64,000 nt of DNA from Arthrobacter celericrescens (GCF_003614925.1 NZ_QYLP01000021.1:1-64000); one strand, 5' to 3'. Shown: positions 18,146-26,996, counted from the first letter of the stretch. Program-made: numbers and translations. The notes: generated by a model from the letters alone, not told the origin.

Positions 18146-19390
18146 ATGTCCAACCCACTCCGCCATGCCCTCTCCCGCATGGGCGGCCGCGATCCCCATG
18201 AACAGCACCGCGCCGCCACCCCCCTGGAACTGTTCTTCGACCTCACCTTCGTGATCGCGTTCAGCGTGGCCGGCAGCCAGTTCGCCCACGCCGTGGCGGA
18301 GGATCACGCCGTCGAGGGCATCATCGGCTTCGCCATCGCGATGTTCGGCGTGCTGTGGGCGTGGATCAACTTCTCCTGGTTCGCCAGCGCCTACGACACC
18401 GATGACTGGATCTTCCGGATCGTCACCATGGTGCAGATGGTGGGTGTGCTCATCCTGACCATGGGCATCGAGCCGGTGTTCCATTCAATATTGGAGGGCG
18501 ACTACGTCAACAACGAGGTCCTGGTGCTCGGCTACGTGGTGATGCGGGTGGCCCTGATCCTCCAATGGCTGCGCGCGGCCCGGCAGGATCCGCAGCGGCG
18601 CAAGACCTGCCTGAGCTACGCGGGCCTGCTGGCCGTGGTGCAGCTGGGCTGGGTTGCCGCCATTTTCGTGAAGACGGACGTCCCCACCACGCTGATGATC
18701 TATGCGCCGCTGATCGTGGCAGAGATGCTGGTCCCGGTGATCGCCGAGCGCAAGGTGAGGACCCCCTGGCACGCACACCACATCGCCGAACGGTATGGTT
18801 TGTTGGCGATCATCGCCCTGGGTGAGTGCCTGATCGGCGCGATCGAAACCCTGCGTTCCATCGTCGCGCTGCACGGCTGGACCACGGATGCTGCACTTGT
18901 GGGCCTCGGCGGCACCGGCCTGGCCTTCACACTCTGGTGGGTGTACTTCATCCTGCCCGCGGGCCGTGCCCTGCACGTCCGCCGCCACCGCTCCTTCACC
19001 TTCGGCTACGGGCACATGTTTGTCTTCGCGTCCATCGCCGCGACCGGGGCCGGCCTCCACGTGCTGGCCTACTACATCGACCATGAGGCTCATATCAGCG
19101 CGGCCGCCGCCGTGGCCAGCGTCGCCATTCCCGTGGCGATCTTCAAGGTGAGCCTCACCTGGATCTACGGGACCTTGCTGGGCCTGAACCGCATGAACTT
19201 CCTGCTCACGTCCCTGGTGCTGGTGGCGTGCGCGGCCGCCGTGGCCCTTGCCGCTGCAGGGGTTCCGGTGACCGTCTGCCTGCTGGTGATCCTCCTCGCC
19301 CCCGCCGTGGCCATCCTCGAAGACGAACTGGCCGGCCACCGCCGTCGGGCGCGGGCCCTCGAGAAGCTCGGCGTCGAGGCGGCCGGCTGA
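18146..19390 (+). CDS. ltrA: Low-temperature-requirement A (LtrA) family membrane protein
   Basis: A 414-residue protein with about ten to twelve hydrophobic helices. The N-terminal 'ATPLELFFDLTFVIAFSVAGSQ' is the signature of the LtrA family (PF06772). 'AERYGLLAIIALGECLIG' and a His-rich 'WHAHHIAERYG' are also typical. The family was named for a Listeria cold-growth mutant; its biochemical role is not established. The ATG at 18146 is taken as start; a TTG at 18122 lies inside the inverted repeat. No clear Shine-Dalgarno. Confidence 0.85.
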   Translation: MSNPLRHALSRMGGRDPHEQHRAATPLELFFDLTFVIAFSVAGSQFAHAVAEDHAVEGIIGFAIAMFGVLWAWINFSWFASAYDTDDWIFRIVTMVQMVGVLILTMGIEPVFHSILEGDYVNNEVLVLGYVVMRVALILQWLRAARQDPQRRKTCLSYAGLLAVVQLGWVAAIFVKTDVPTTLMIYAPLIVAEMLVPVIAERKVRTPWHAHHIAERYGLLAIIALGECLIGAIETLRSIVALHGWTTDAALVGLGGTGLAFTLWWVYFILPAGRALHVRRHRSFTFGYGHMFVFASIAATGAGLHVLAYYIDHEAHISAAAAVASVAIPVAIFKVSLTWIYGTLLGLNRMNFLLTSLVLVACAAAVALAAAGVPVTVCLLVILLAPAVAILEDELAGHRRRARALEKLGVEAAG

Positions 19391-19422
19391 GGCCGAAACT
19401 CGCGAAATCGCCGGAACACTGC

Positions 19423-19469
19423 GGGGTCGCTGGAACGCTCCAGCGACCCGGCAGCGTTCCCGCGACCCC
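19423..19469. repeat. Palindromic GC element downstream of ltrA
   Basis: Two mutually exclusive stems are possible: a perfect 10-bp stem (GGTCGCTGGA 19425-19434 with 19439-19448) or a 17-bp stem with one mismatch (19423-19439 with 19453-19469). No T-run. It may be a terminator or a REP-like element. Confidence 0.5.
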
Positions 19470-19532
19470 GGAGACCCAAGGGCCCGCCCGCAACCTCTGG
19501 TCCGGCGGCCCGCGGAATGCAAAACTTGGCGG

Positions 19533-20807
19533 ATGATCGTGCCTCCGAGCCAGGTCCGCCGTCCGGGTATCCGGGCAGCCATGTTCGTCGACTTCGACAA
19601 CGTCTATTCCGGCTTGCAGGCGGTGGATCCTGCCGCCGCCAGGGTGTTCGCCGAAGATCCCAATCTATGGACGTCGGCCCTGGCGGACGGCGGCGGACGG
19701 GACGCTGCACGGCGGTTCCTGATCCGCAACTGCTATTTGAACCCCGTCATTTACTCGAAGTACCGCGTGTACTGGACGCGGGCCGGCTTCCGGGTGATCG
19801 ACTGCCCGTCCCTCACGCAGCGGGGAAAAAGCAGCACCGACATCAACCTCGTCCTCGACGCCATGGATGTGCTTGCCGGGCCGGTGGGCATCGATGAATT
19901 CGTGATCGCCTCCGCCGATGCCGACTTCACCTCGCTGATCGCGCGGTTCCGCGCCGCCGACCGCATCACCACGGTGATCGCCGCCGGACCCGTCGCGTTC
20001 GCCTACCGGGAAATGGCGGACCACGTGGTGGAATCCACCGACTTCGCCGCGATCCTCACCGGATCATCGGCCGACGCCGGAGCCGGCGTCCTGGCCCGCG
20101 CTGAAGGTCGTGCGCCGGCACCGGCACCGCGGAAGGGTGCCGCGGCCAAGGAGGTCAGCAGCCTTGTCCGCTCGTCGTCCGGGCCGATCACCGGTTCCGT
20201 CGCCGCGCACCGGGCGCTGACCGCGGAACCGTCCCTGAAAACGGACTGGGGCGGTCATGGCAAGTTCGGGGCATGGATCGCACAGCTCGGGAACGGGATC
20301 GAGTACTCCCCGACGCCGACTCCCGGCTGGGTGTGGGACGCCCGGCGGTTCTCGGCCGCGGACCTTCCCCAGGAGGCCGAGGCGCGCTCCGCCGTCGAGG
20401 AGCACGTGACGCGGGTGACCGACGTGCCGGCCCTCTCGAGGCTGCAGTTCCGCCAGGTGTTCCTGTCCTTGGAGGCGGTTCTCCGCGAGCACCCGCCCAA
20501 CAGAAACGAGCTCACCCGCTCAGTGCGCGACCACTGCGTCGCCGCCGGCCACGCCGTTTCCCGCGCGGCGGTGAACTTCATCATCCAGGGGCTGACCTAC
20601 ACGGATGCCCTCTCGGACGAGGCCACCGCGGAGAGCCTTGCGGCCGCATGGACCCGGAACGTCGAGGAGCTCTGCCGCCTGGCCCTGCTTGAGTTCGACG
20701 AATCGGAGGTCGCGGAGCTGAGGCGCTGGGCCGGCGGCGGCCTCGTGAAGACGCCCGCTAAGCAAAGGCCGAAAGCCGAAACCCCGGAGCCGCCCGCCGA
20801 AGACTGA
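19533..20807 (+). CDS. NYN-domain (PIN-like RNase) protein with C-terminal helical domains
   Basis: A 424-residue protein. Residues 15-165 form a NYN/LabA-type PIN-like nuclease domain. The acidic residues expected for metal binding are Asp20 and Asp22 in 'FVDFDNV', Asp103 in 'SSTDINLVLDA', and Asp129/Asp131 in 'SADADF'. A Gly/Ala-rich linker follows. Two C-terminal segments ('GKFGAWIAQLGNGIEYSP' and 'HPPNRNELTRSVRDHCVAAGHAVSRAAVNFIIQG') resemble winged-helix, OST-HTH-like modules that may bind RNA. It is a predicted endoribonuclease; the target is unknown. It is monocistronic between ltrA and hipBA. Confidence 0.75.
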   Translation: MIVPPSQVRRPGIRAAMFVDFDNVYSGLQAVDPAAARVFAEDPNLWTSALADGGGRDAARRFLIRNCYLNPVIYSKYRVYWTRAGFRVIDCPSLTQRGKSSTDINLVLDAMDVLAGPVGIDEFVIASADADFTSLIARFRAADRITTVIAAGPVAFAYREMADHVVESTDFAAILTGSSADAGAGVLARAEGRAPAPAPRKGAAAKEVSSLVRSSSGPITGSVAAHRALTAEPSLKTDWGGHGKFGAWIAQLGNGIEYSPTPTPGWVWDARRFSAADLPQEAEARSAVEEHVTRVTDVPALSRLQFRQVFLSLEAVLREHPPNRNELTRSVRDHCVAAGHAVSRAAVNFIIQGLTYTDALSDEATAESLAAAWTRNVEELCRLALLEFDESEVAELRRWAGGGLVKTPAKQRPKAETPEPPAED

Positions 20808-20889
20808 AATTCCCACCTTGTGGGGCCGCTCTACGTGCTCTGAGCGCGTGAAAAGACGTAGAGCAGGCCTCGCACCGCCAGGCGGGGAA

Positions 20890-20980
20890 GCGGTACGTAC
20901 GTGCCGATTCATGCGCAAGGTCCCTTGTCCGAGGCCGGCTTCCGGAGGGATGATGGCCATATCGGCACGTTCGTGCCGAT
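20890..20980 (+). promoter_or_regulatory. HipB operators
   Basis: A perfect ATCGGCAC-GTTC-GTGCCGAT lies at 20961-20980. An imperfect copy with the same 4-base spacer (AGCGGTAC-GTAC-GTGCCGAT, 20890-20909) lies 71 bp upstream. Paired inverted repeats ahead of hipB fit cooperative autorepression. Confidence 0.7.
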
Positions 20981-20997
20981 CGGCGAAAGGGGTTCCC

Positions 20998-21231
20998 ATG
21001 GATCCTGCGGATTTCAGCAACGCACTCGGAAGCGCGGTCCGGGCCCGTCGTGCCGCACTCTCCCTCAGCCAGGCCGACGTCGCCGACCTCGCCGGAGTCT
21101 CCGAACGCTTCGTCCGCTTCGTCGAGCAGGGCAAGACCACCGTGCAGCTTGAACAGCTGCTGGCCGTGCTGGGCACGCTGGGCTTGGAGCTCGGCGTGTC
21201 CACCGCAAGCACCACTGGCACAGCGCCATGA
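20998..21231 (+). CDS. hipB: HipB-type antitoxin, XRE helix-turn-helix
   Basis: A 77-residue protein that is almost entirely one Cro/C1-type HTH: 'ARRAALSLSQADVADLAGVSERFVRFVEQGKTTV' then 'LLAVLGTLGLEL'. It neutralises and co-represses the downstream HipA kinase. The ATG at 20998 follows AAAGGGG; the open frame upstream includes the operators and is not used. Its TGA overlaps the hipA ATG (ATGA). Confidence 0.85.
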   Translation: MDPADFSNALGSAVRARRAALSLSQADVADLAGVSERFVRFVEQGKTTVQLEQLLAVLGTLGLELGVSTASTTGTAP

Positions 21232-22436
21232 CCTTCCATCGGATCGCCGATGTCTACAAGCAGGGCGTCCTGGCCGGGCGCATCGAGCGGCATGCCGGGG
21301 GAACCCGGTTCAGCTATCTGCCGAAGTATCTCGACGCTGACGGCCCGCCGGTCGCGACCACGCTTCCCCTAAGCACCCAGCCGGTCTTCACGCCGAGCGG
21401 GGCGGTGCCGCCCTACTTCACCGGCCTGTTGCCCGAGGGACGGCGCCTGAACTCGCTCCGCCGCGCGGTCAAGGCCAGCGCCGACGACGAACTCGCCCTC
21501 CTCATGGCCGCCGGCGGCGACGCGGTGGGCGACGTCCAGACGGTTCCGCACGGCGAGCCGCCCGCGGAAGGCGGCTCCGCCGTCGTGATGGACCCGAAGC
21601 TGCCGCTGGACTTCGACGCGCTCCTGGGCGACTCCGGGCTGATCGACCCGGTGGCGCTGGCGGGTGTGCAGGACAAGTTGTCCGCCGGCATGATCTCGCT
21701 CCCGGTGGCGCAGTCCGGCAAGCGCTTCATCCTCAAGCTCAACGCCCCGGAATTCCCCTTCGTAGTGGAGAACGAGTTCCTGATGTTCCGCTATGCGCGC
21801 CGGCTGCGGATTCCGGCGGCGGGCGTACAGCTGGTGCACGACGTCGCCGGGCGGGCCGGGCTGCTCGTGGAGCGTTTCGACCGGATCACCACGGCCGACG
21901 GCGGCACGCTGCGGCTCGCCGTCGAAGACGGGGCCCAGGTGATGGGGCTGTATCCGGCGGACAAATACAGCGTGCCGTACGGCGAGGTGTGTGCGGCGCT
22001 GGCGGCCCATTGCGCCGCCCCGTTGCCGGCGCTGCGGAACCTCGCGCTGCAGCTGGCCTTCGCCTGGCTCACGGGCAACGGCGACCTGCACGCCAAGAAC
22101 GTCTCCATGCTGCAGTCCCGTCCTGTGGAGGAGAACTCCGGCGAATACACCGTGGCCCCCGTCTATGACATCCCCTCAACAGTGGTCTACGGCGACAAGA
22201 CCCTGGCCCTGGGCATCGGCGGCAAGAAGACCGGGATCTCCCGCAAGCACTTCCTGGCGTGGGCCGAGCACCTGGGGCTGCCGGCGAAGGCTGCAGTGCG
22301 GGTGCTGGACATCGCGCTGAAGGCGTCCGGGCCGCTTGCCGAAGACCTCGACGGCGGCGCCTCGCCGTTCGGCGCGATGCAGACGCGGAATTGGATCAAG
22401 GAGCTCCGGCACCGGCGCCGCCTGATGGAGGGCTAG
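21228..22436 (+). CDS. hipA: HipA-type serine/threonine kinase toxin
   Basis: A 402-residue protein with the N-subdomain motif 'PPYFTGLLPEGRRL' and the nucleotide loop 'LAGVQDKLSAGMI'. 'KRFILKLN' supplies the ATP-binding Lys, the catalytic loop is 'GNGDLHAKNVSM' (Asp286, Asn291), and 'PVYDIPST' is the metal-binding DxD-like motif. HipA kinases phosphorylate glutamyl-tRNA synthetase and arrest growth. All catalytic residues appear intact. A gluQRS gene, a relative of that target, lies about 1.2 kb away, probably by coincidence. The gene overlaps hipB at its start and the convergent hydrolase at its end. Confidence 0.88.
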   Translation: MTFHRIADVYKQGVLAGRIERHAGGTRFSYLPKYLDADGPPVATTLPLSTQPVFTPSGAVPPYFTGLLPEGRRLNSLRRAVKASADDELALLMAAGGDAVGDVQTVPHGEPPAEGGSAVVMDPKLPLDFDALLGDSGLIDPVALAGVQDKLSAGMISLPVAQSGKRFILKLNAPEFPFVVENEFLMFRYARRLRIPAAGVQLVHDVAGRAGLLVERFDRITTADGGTLRLAVEDGAQVMGLYPADKYSVPYGEVCAALAAHCAAPLPALRNLALQLAFAWLTGNGDLHAKNVSMLQSRPVEENSGEYTVAPVYDIPSTVVYGDKTLALGIGGKKTGISRKHFLAWAEHLGLPAKAAVRVLDIALKASGPLAEDLDGGASPFGAMQTRNWIKELRHRRRLMEG

Positions 22437-23638
22437 AACACTCCGCGCTGCGAGGCCAGCTCCGAAACCGCCTTCCGTACCGCGGCGCTCAGCTCGAAGT
22501 TCCGGCAGCCGATGCCGCCCGGTTCGGCCTGCTGCGGCACATAGCCGAATGCCAGCCCGTACACCGGGTCCGCGTACCCGAGGGCTCCGCTGGCGCCGTC
22601 GTGCCCGAAGGCCCTGTAGCTCCCGAACGGCATCCTCGCGTGGGACTTCATGAAGACAATGGCGAAGCAACTGGTGTCCCCGAACACCCGGTCGATCCCG
22701 AAGACCTGTTCGGCCGAGACCGCGCGGAGGGTCTCCTCGCTGAGCAGCGGCGCGACGGCGGGACGCCCGGCGCCGGAGCCGCCGGTGCCTGGGCGACCCG
22801 TGCCGTCCGCGGCGACTGACTCAGCGGCGAGCCCGGTCAGCGCGGCGGCGTAGACCCGGGCCATGCCATCGGCGTTCGCAACGCCCGCTACGGAGCTGAG
22901 CCCGGCGGCACGCACCTCGCGGATGTTGGGCAGGTCCAGGATCTCGGCGGTCCCGGCGTTGGCGGCGAGGCCGAAGTGGCTGGCCGGGTCGGTCCAGGGC
23001 CGCGAAGGATCGGCCTCCCAGCGCAGCGTGGCGTAGCGCGGCTCCTCGGATTCGGGCAGTCCGAGGAAGAAGTCGGCCCCGGCTACGGAACGGACCCGCT
23101 CTTCGAAGACTTCCTGCAGCGTGTTTCCGGTGATCCTGCGGCAGAGTTCCTCCATGAACACGCCGATGGTCAGGGCGTGGTAGCCGAAGGCCGCCCCGGG
23201 CCTCCAGAGCGGCGGGAGCGCGGCAAGCCGGGCGGCGGCGAGCTCGGAGTGGTTGCATTCCTCGAGGGTGAGCCCGCCTTCGATGCCCAGCAGCCCGGCT
23301 TGGTGCGAAAGCAACTGCACGACCGTGATGCCGGATTTCCCCTGGGCACCGAACTCCGGCCAGTACTTGACCACTTCGGCATCGAGGTCGAGCACGCCGT
23401 CCTGCACCAGCAGGGCAATGACCAGGCCGGCAATGCCCTTGGAGCAGGAAAACACGCCGGTGACGGAATCGGGGCGGATGTGCGGCCCGCCGCTGAGGTC
23501 CAGGACCTTCACGCCGCGGTGGTAGGCGGCCAGCTGGGCCGAATACGAGGGGTCCTCGGCAAGGTAGCGGCCGAAGAGCTCGGCAACGGCTTCGAATCCG
23601 GGGGCAACAAGTCCAGGGGCGGTGATCCGTGCATCCAT
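22433..23638 (-). CDS. Serine hydrolase of the beta-lactamase/class C family
   Basis: A 401-residue member of PF00144 with the nucleophile motif S64-C-S-K67 and the YxN-type motif as 'YHA', characteristic of family VIII esterases (EstB/LACTB-like) rather than true AmpC. There is no signal peptide, so it is a cytoplasmic esterase or amidase of unknown substrate. A Gly/Ala/Pro-rich insert lies near residues 275-295. The 3' end overlaps hipA by four bases in convergent orientation. Confidence 0.82.
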   Translation of the reverse strand: MDARITAPGLVAPGFEAVAELFGRYLAEDPSYSAQLAAYHRGVKVLDLSGGPHIRPDSVTGVFSCSKGIAGLVIALLVQDGVLDLDAEVVKYWPEFGAQGKSGITVVQLLSHQAGLLGIEGGLTLEECNHSELAAARLAALPPLWRPGAAFGYHALTIGVFMEELCRRITGNTLQEVFEERVRSVAGADFFLGLPESEEPRYATLRWEADPSRPWTDPASHFGLAANAGTAEILDLPNIREVRAAGLSSVAGVANADGMARVYAAALTGLAAESVAADGTGRPGTGGSGAGRPAVAPLLSEETLRAVSAEQVFGIDRVFGDTSCFAIVFMKSHARMPFGSYRAFGHDGASGALGYADPVYGLAFGYVPQQAEPGGIGCRNFELSAAVRKAVSELASQRGVF

Positions 23639-23671
23639 AACTGGTTAGCCTAATCCCCGGCGCCCCTCTCC

Positions 23672-24577
23672 TTATGTTCCGCTTCGCTGCGGCCAGGCCA
23701 TCGCCGCATCCCACACCCAAGGCTCCCTCGGCAGCGCGGCCGGGTCGAACACCGCGACCGCCTCCTTGAGGTCACCGGGCAGCCCGAGGGACGCCAGGAT
23801 CCGCTCCCGCACCTCGCCCGCGGAAAGCCCGACGGCGGCGAGGTCCGCGAGCGTCACGGCACCGTCGCGCTTGGCCAGCCGGGCGCCGTCGTGGTTCACC
23901 ACCAGCGGGACGTGCGCGTACTGCGGCACGGGAAGTCCGAGCAGCGAGGCGAGGTAGGCCTGACGGGGTGCGGAGGACAGGAGGTCGTCGCCGCGGACCA
24001 CCTGGTCGATGCCCTGTTCGGCGTCGTCCACCACCACGGCCAGGTTGTAGGCGGTGACGCCGTCGTTGCGGCGGAGCACGAAGTCGTCCACGGTTCCGAG
24101 GTAGCGGCCGTGCAGTTCGTCTTCCACGGTCCACTCGCTGACGCCGGCGCGGAGCCGGATCGCGGCGGGACGGCTGGCCCGCCGGATGTCCCGCTCCTCC
24201 GCCGTCAGCCGCCGGCAGGTTCCGGGGTAGGCGCCCTGCGGGGCATGCGGGGCGGACGGGGCGTCCTGGATTTCGCGGCGGGTGCAGAAGCATTCGTAGG
24301 TGAGGCCGGCCTCCTCCAGCCGCCGGATGGCCTCCGTGTAGAGCGGACCGCGGTCCGTCTGGCGCACCACGGGTCCGTCCCAGTCGACGCCGACCGCCGA
24401 CAGATCCCGCAGCTGCACCTCTTCCGCGCCGGCCCGGGCCCGGTCCAGGTCCTCCACCCGGAGCAGGAAACGCCGGCCGGTGGAGCGGGCGAAGAGCCAG
24501 GCCAGGATGGCCGTGCGGAGGTTGCCGACGTGAAGTTCACCTGAGGGGCTGGGCGCGAAGCGGCCGGCTGCTGTCAT
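23672..24577 (-). CDS. gluQ: Glutamyl-Q tRNA(Asp) synthetase
   Basis: A 301-residue truncated GluRS paralogue lacking the anticodon-binding domain. It keeps the HIGH-like 'GRFAPSPSGELHVGNLRTA' and KMSKS-like 'ARLAKRDGA' motifs. The Zn site 'CFC...YPGTC' is present. It attaches glutamate to queuosine in tRNA(Asp). The ATG at 24577 is chosen because the family starts just before 'GRFAPSPSG'. Activity requires queuosine in the host, which this window does not address. Confidence 0.9.
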   Translation of the reverse strand: MTAAGRFAPSPSGELHVGNLRTAILAWLFARSTGRRFLLRVEDLDRARAGAEEVQLRDLSAVGVDWDGPVVRQTDRGPLYTEAIRRLEEAGLTYECFCTRREIQDAPSAPHAPQGAYPGTCRRLTAEERDIRRASRPAAIRLRAGVSEWTVEDELHGRYLGTVDDFVLRRNDGVTAYNLAVVVDDAEQGIDQVVRGDDLLSSAPRQAYLASLLGLPVPQYAHVPLVVNHDGARLAKRDGAVTLADLAAVGLSAGEVRERILASLGLPGDLKEAVAVFDPAALPREPWVWDAAMAWPQRSGT

Positions 24578-24678
24578 GGGTCCAGCGTAATCGGCAGCAC
24601 CGACGGAAATGCGCGACGGCGGACCCGCCGTTTCGCCCATCCCGCACCGCCGCTTCGGAACCCTCCCCCGGGCAGCAC

Positions 24679-24794
24679 AAGAGCCCCTCAGCTACCGTCA
24701 GGATCGATCGACGTCCAGGATCGGTGGAACCGTCAGGATCGGTGGAACCGTCAGGATCGGTGGAACCGTCAGGATCGGTGGCTCAGGGGCTCTT
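24679..24794 (+). repeat. 18-bp tandem repeats enclosed by an 18-bp inverted repeat
   Basis: GGATCGGTGGAACCGTCA occurs exactly three times (24718-24735, 24736-24753, 24754-24771). A partial copy follows at 24772-24781, and one degenerate copy precedes it. The array is flanked by AAGAGCCCCTCAGCTACC (24679-24696) and its complement with two mismatches (24777-24794). Each unit contains CGGT-GGA-ACCG and can itself form a small stem. Confidence 0.85.
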
Positions 24795-25054
24795 ATGGTG
24801 GCGCCGGCACAGCCGGCATTGTGAAGACTGACGTTGGTGTGAACAAGAGTCAATCAGCGGCGGCGTCCTTGCGGGACGGGGGGTGGCGGGGTCCGGGTGG
24901 TGTGCCGGGGGTTCCGTTGCCGTTGTGGGTCGCGGCGGTGGCCGTTTTCCCTTTGCTGCCACTATTCGAGCAGAGACTCTACAGTTGGCGCAACGGATCA
25001 ATGCCGTACTGGTCAATCTGTTCAATCAAGCATCAGGCAACAGACACCTGATGG
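24795..25054. other. Intergenic region without a recognisable gene
   Basis: These 260 bases between the repeat array and the TetR gene contain only short frames with no recognisable motif or codon bias. A weak 7-bp stem (CATCAGG/CCTGATG, about 25030-25053) overlaps the TetR stop and may terminate it. Confidence 0.5.
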
Positions 25055-25645
25055 TCATTTTGCAGGGACTGTTCCCGTAGCCGCCCAGGCGGCCATGGCT
25101 CCGCGGAGGGCCGCGCACAGCTTCGCGGACACCTCATCCTGGCTCAGTCCCACGGTGTGCAGGAGGTCGAAGATTTCACGGGGGTCGAACAGGATGTTCC
25201 ACAGGAACAGGGCCTCGTCGCCCAGCGGGGGCAGCCCGAGCTCTTCGCAGGCTTCGCGGAGCGGACGTTCCAGCGCCTCGGCCTGGATGGTGAGGTAGTA
25301 GGCGCCCGAGCGCAGGCGGGCCAGGTAGCCCTCGCCGGAACGGGTGTGCACCATGGAACCGCCGTGCTTGACCACCAAGCCCACCCAGTGCCGGCTGACA
25401 AGTTCCAGCAGTTCCACGCCTGAGGCGGACTGGGCAACGCTGAAGTCCCGCAGCTTCTCGCCGACGCCGAAACGGAAGGCCGCCAGCACCTCTTCCACCG
25501 AGGCGAAATGGCGGTACGCAGTGGCCGGCGAGATCTCCGCCTCGCGTGCGATGTCGCTCATGCTCACCGGGCCCTTTGCCTTGGCGAAGAGCTTTCCGGC
25601 AGCCTTCACCAGTTGGCGGCGGTTGCGCTGGGTATCGCTGCGCAT
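25055..25645 (-). CDS. TetR-family regulator, third gene of the SDR-aminotransferase operon
   Basis: A 196-residue protein with an N-terminal TetR HTH: 'RRQLVKAAGKLFAKAKGPVSMSDIAREAEISPATAYRHFASVEEVLAAF'. The C-terminal ligand domain is helical and has no obvious family. The ATG at 25645 follows GAAGGGGG. It starts 71 bp after the aminotransferase stop in the same direction, so it is probably cotranscribed with the SDR and aminotransferase. It is a candidate for the protein that binds the duplicated operator at 27865 and 32802; this is inference. Confidence 0.78.
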   Translation of the reverse strand: MRSDTQRNRRQLVKAAGKLFAKAKGPVSMSDIAREAEISPATAYRHFASVEEVLAAFRFGVGEKLRDFSVAQSASGVELLELVSRHWVGLVVKHGGSMVHTRSGEGYLARLRSGAYYLTIQAEALERPLREACEELGLPPLGDEALFLWNILFDPREIFDLLHTVGLSQDEVSAKLCAALRGAMAAWAATGTVPAK

Positions 25646-25716
25646 GGGTGCCCCCTTCCGTTTCAGATCCCAGCGTAGCGCCTGGGCCGAAGGAGCCGTG
25701 CCGAGGCCGGCGGGCC

Positions 25717-26886
25717 TCACCTCAGCTCCGCCAGGCCTGCCGCGAGACGCTCGACGCCGGCAGTGATCGCCTCGGTGCCGGCGGCGTAGGAAAGCCGGAG
25801 GTGGAACTCGCCGTGGCTGCCGAACTCGCTGCCGGGACGGACCGCGACTCCGTGGTTGCGCAGGTGGGTGACCATCGCCGCGGCCGGCAGGTCGGCGTCG
25901 TACTTCGGGAAAAGATAGAACGCGCCTTCCGGCGAGCTGACCGTCAGCCCCGGGATCCTGCGGAGTCCTTCGGCCATGAGCTCGCGTCGGAGGGAGTAGG
26001 AGGCGTGCATGCGTTCGATGTCCGGCCCGCAGGTCTTCAGCGCGGTCAGCGCGGCGTATTGCACGGCCTGGTTCATGGAGCCGTTGAAGGTGTTGTGCAC
26101 GCGGGCGGCAGAGGCGATCACCTCGGAGGGGCCCCACAGGTAGCCCACGCGCCAGCCGGTCATGGCGTAGCTCTTGGAGAAGGTCTGGCAGTAGATGGTC
26201 CGGCCGCGCAGGCCTTCGACTTCCAAGGCCGAAGTGAACGGTTCCGGGGTGTAGACGAGGTCGCTGTAGGCCTCATCGGAGATCACCAGGGTGTCCGTCC
26301 CTTCCAGCATGTCCGCCAGCGCCTCGAGCTCCCGGCGGGAATGCACGATGCCCGTCGGGTTGGAGGGGTTGCAGAAGACGAAGAGCTTGGCGCCCTCCAG
26401 CGCGGAGGCGAGGGCCTCGAGGTCCCAGTGCAGGTCCTCGGCCAGCGGGACCGGGACGGTGATGCCGCCGGCCATGCTGACGAGGTCCGCATACAGGGAG
26501 TAGGTGGGGTCCGGGATGACCACGCGGTCGCCCGGGTTCACGATTCCCAGGATGGCGGCGGACAGGCCCGCGGTGCCGCCCTGGGTGATGAGCACGTCGC
26601 CGGAGCTGGCCACTCCGCCGAGGAGCCGGCTGATACGGGCAGCCAGCTCCTCGCGAAGCACCGGCTCGCCGAGCAACGGCGAGTAGTGGGTGTAGCCCTC
26701 TTCAAGGGCCTGCGCAGCCGCGGCGCGGACCTGCGCCGGGGTGTCGAAGTCGGGTTCGCCCATGGCCAGGGACACCAGCTTGCCCTTGGACTGGGGCTGC
26801 TGGACGCGCAGCGAGGTGCTCTGGACCCGCAGCACCGCCTCGGAAGGCTGGAAATGTGCGACGGCGGTGGCTGGCTCGAGGGTCAT
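25717..26886 (-). CDS. PLP-dependent aminotransferase, class I/II (aspartate aminotransferase-like)
   Basis: A 389-residue fold-type I aminotransferase. 'CNPSNPTGIVHSRREL' carries the substrate-binding Asn, 'ISDEAYSDLVY' the PLP-ring Asp/Tyr, 'TFSKSYAMTGWRVGY' the Schiff-base Lys, and 'RLSYA' the carboxylate-binding Arg. It would interconvert an amino acid and its 2-oxo acid. An alternative ATG at 27000 forms an ATGA overlap with the SDR stop, but it adds a Thr/Gln/Pro-rich leader unlike the family. Context suggests a non-standard amino-acid substrate released by the Pxp enzymes. Confidence 0.85.
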   Translation of the reverse strand: MTLEPATAVAHFQPSEAVLRVQSTSLRVQQPQSKGKLVSLAMGEPDFDTPAQVRAAAAQALEEGYTHYSPLLGEPVLREELAARISRLLGGVASSGDVLITQGGTAGLSAAILGIVNPGDRVVIPDPTYSLYADLVSMAGGITVPVPLAEDLHWDLEALASALEGAKLFVFCNPSNPTGIVHSRRELEALADMLEGTDTLVISDEAYSDLVYTPEPFTSALEVEGLRGRTIYCQTFSKSYAMTGWRVGYLWGPSEVIASAARVHNTFNGSMNQAVQYAALTALKTCGPDIERMHASYSLRRELMAEGLRRIPGLTVSSPEGAFYLFPKYDADLPAAAMVTHLRNHGVAVRPGSEFGSHGEFHLRLSYAAGTEAITAGVERLAAGLAELR

Positions 26887-26996
26887 GGTGTTCCTGATCT
26901 GGGTGGTCGGCTGGGTTGTGCTGGGCTGGGTCGACGGGGCGGCTTGGGTTGGCGGAGCCGCCGACGACGTCTGGTTGGCGAAGAGCCTGCGGGCTT

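Noticed and set aside
24718..24781. CRISPR array
   Set aside because: Repeats are 18 bp and directly contiguous with no spacers, and no cas gene is present.
24821..25051. Small gene in the gap left of the TetR gene
   Set aside because: No Shine-Dalgarno, no codon bias, no recognisable sequence; GT-rich low complexity.
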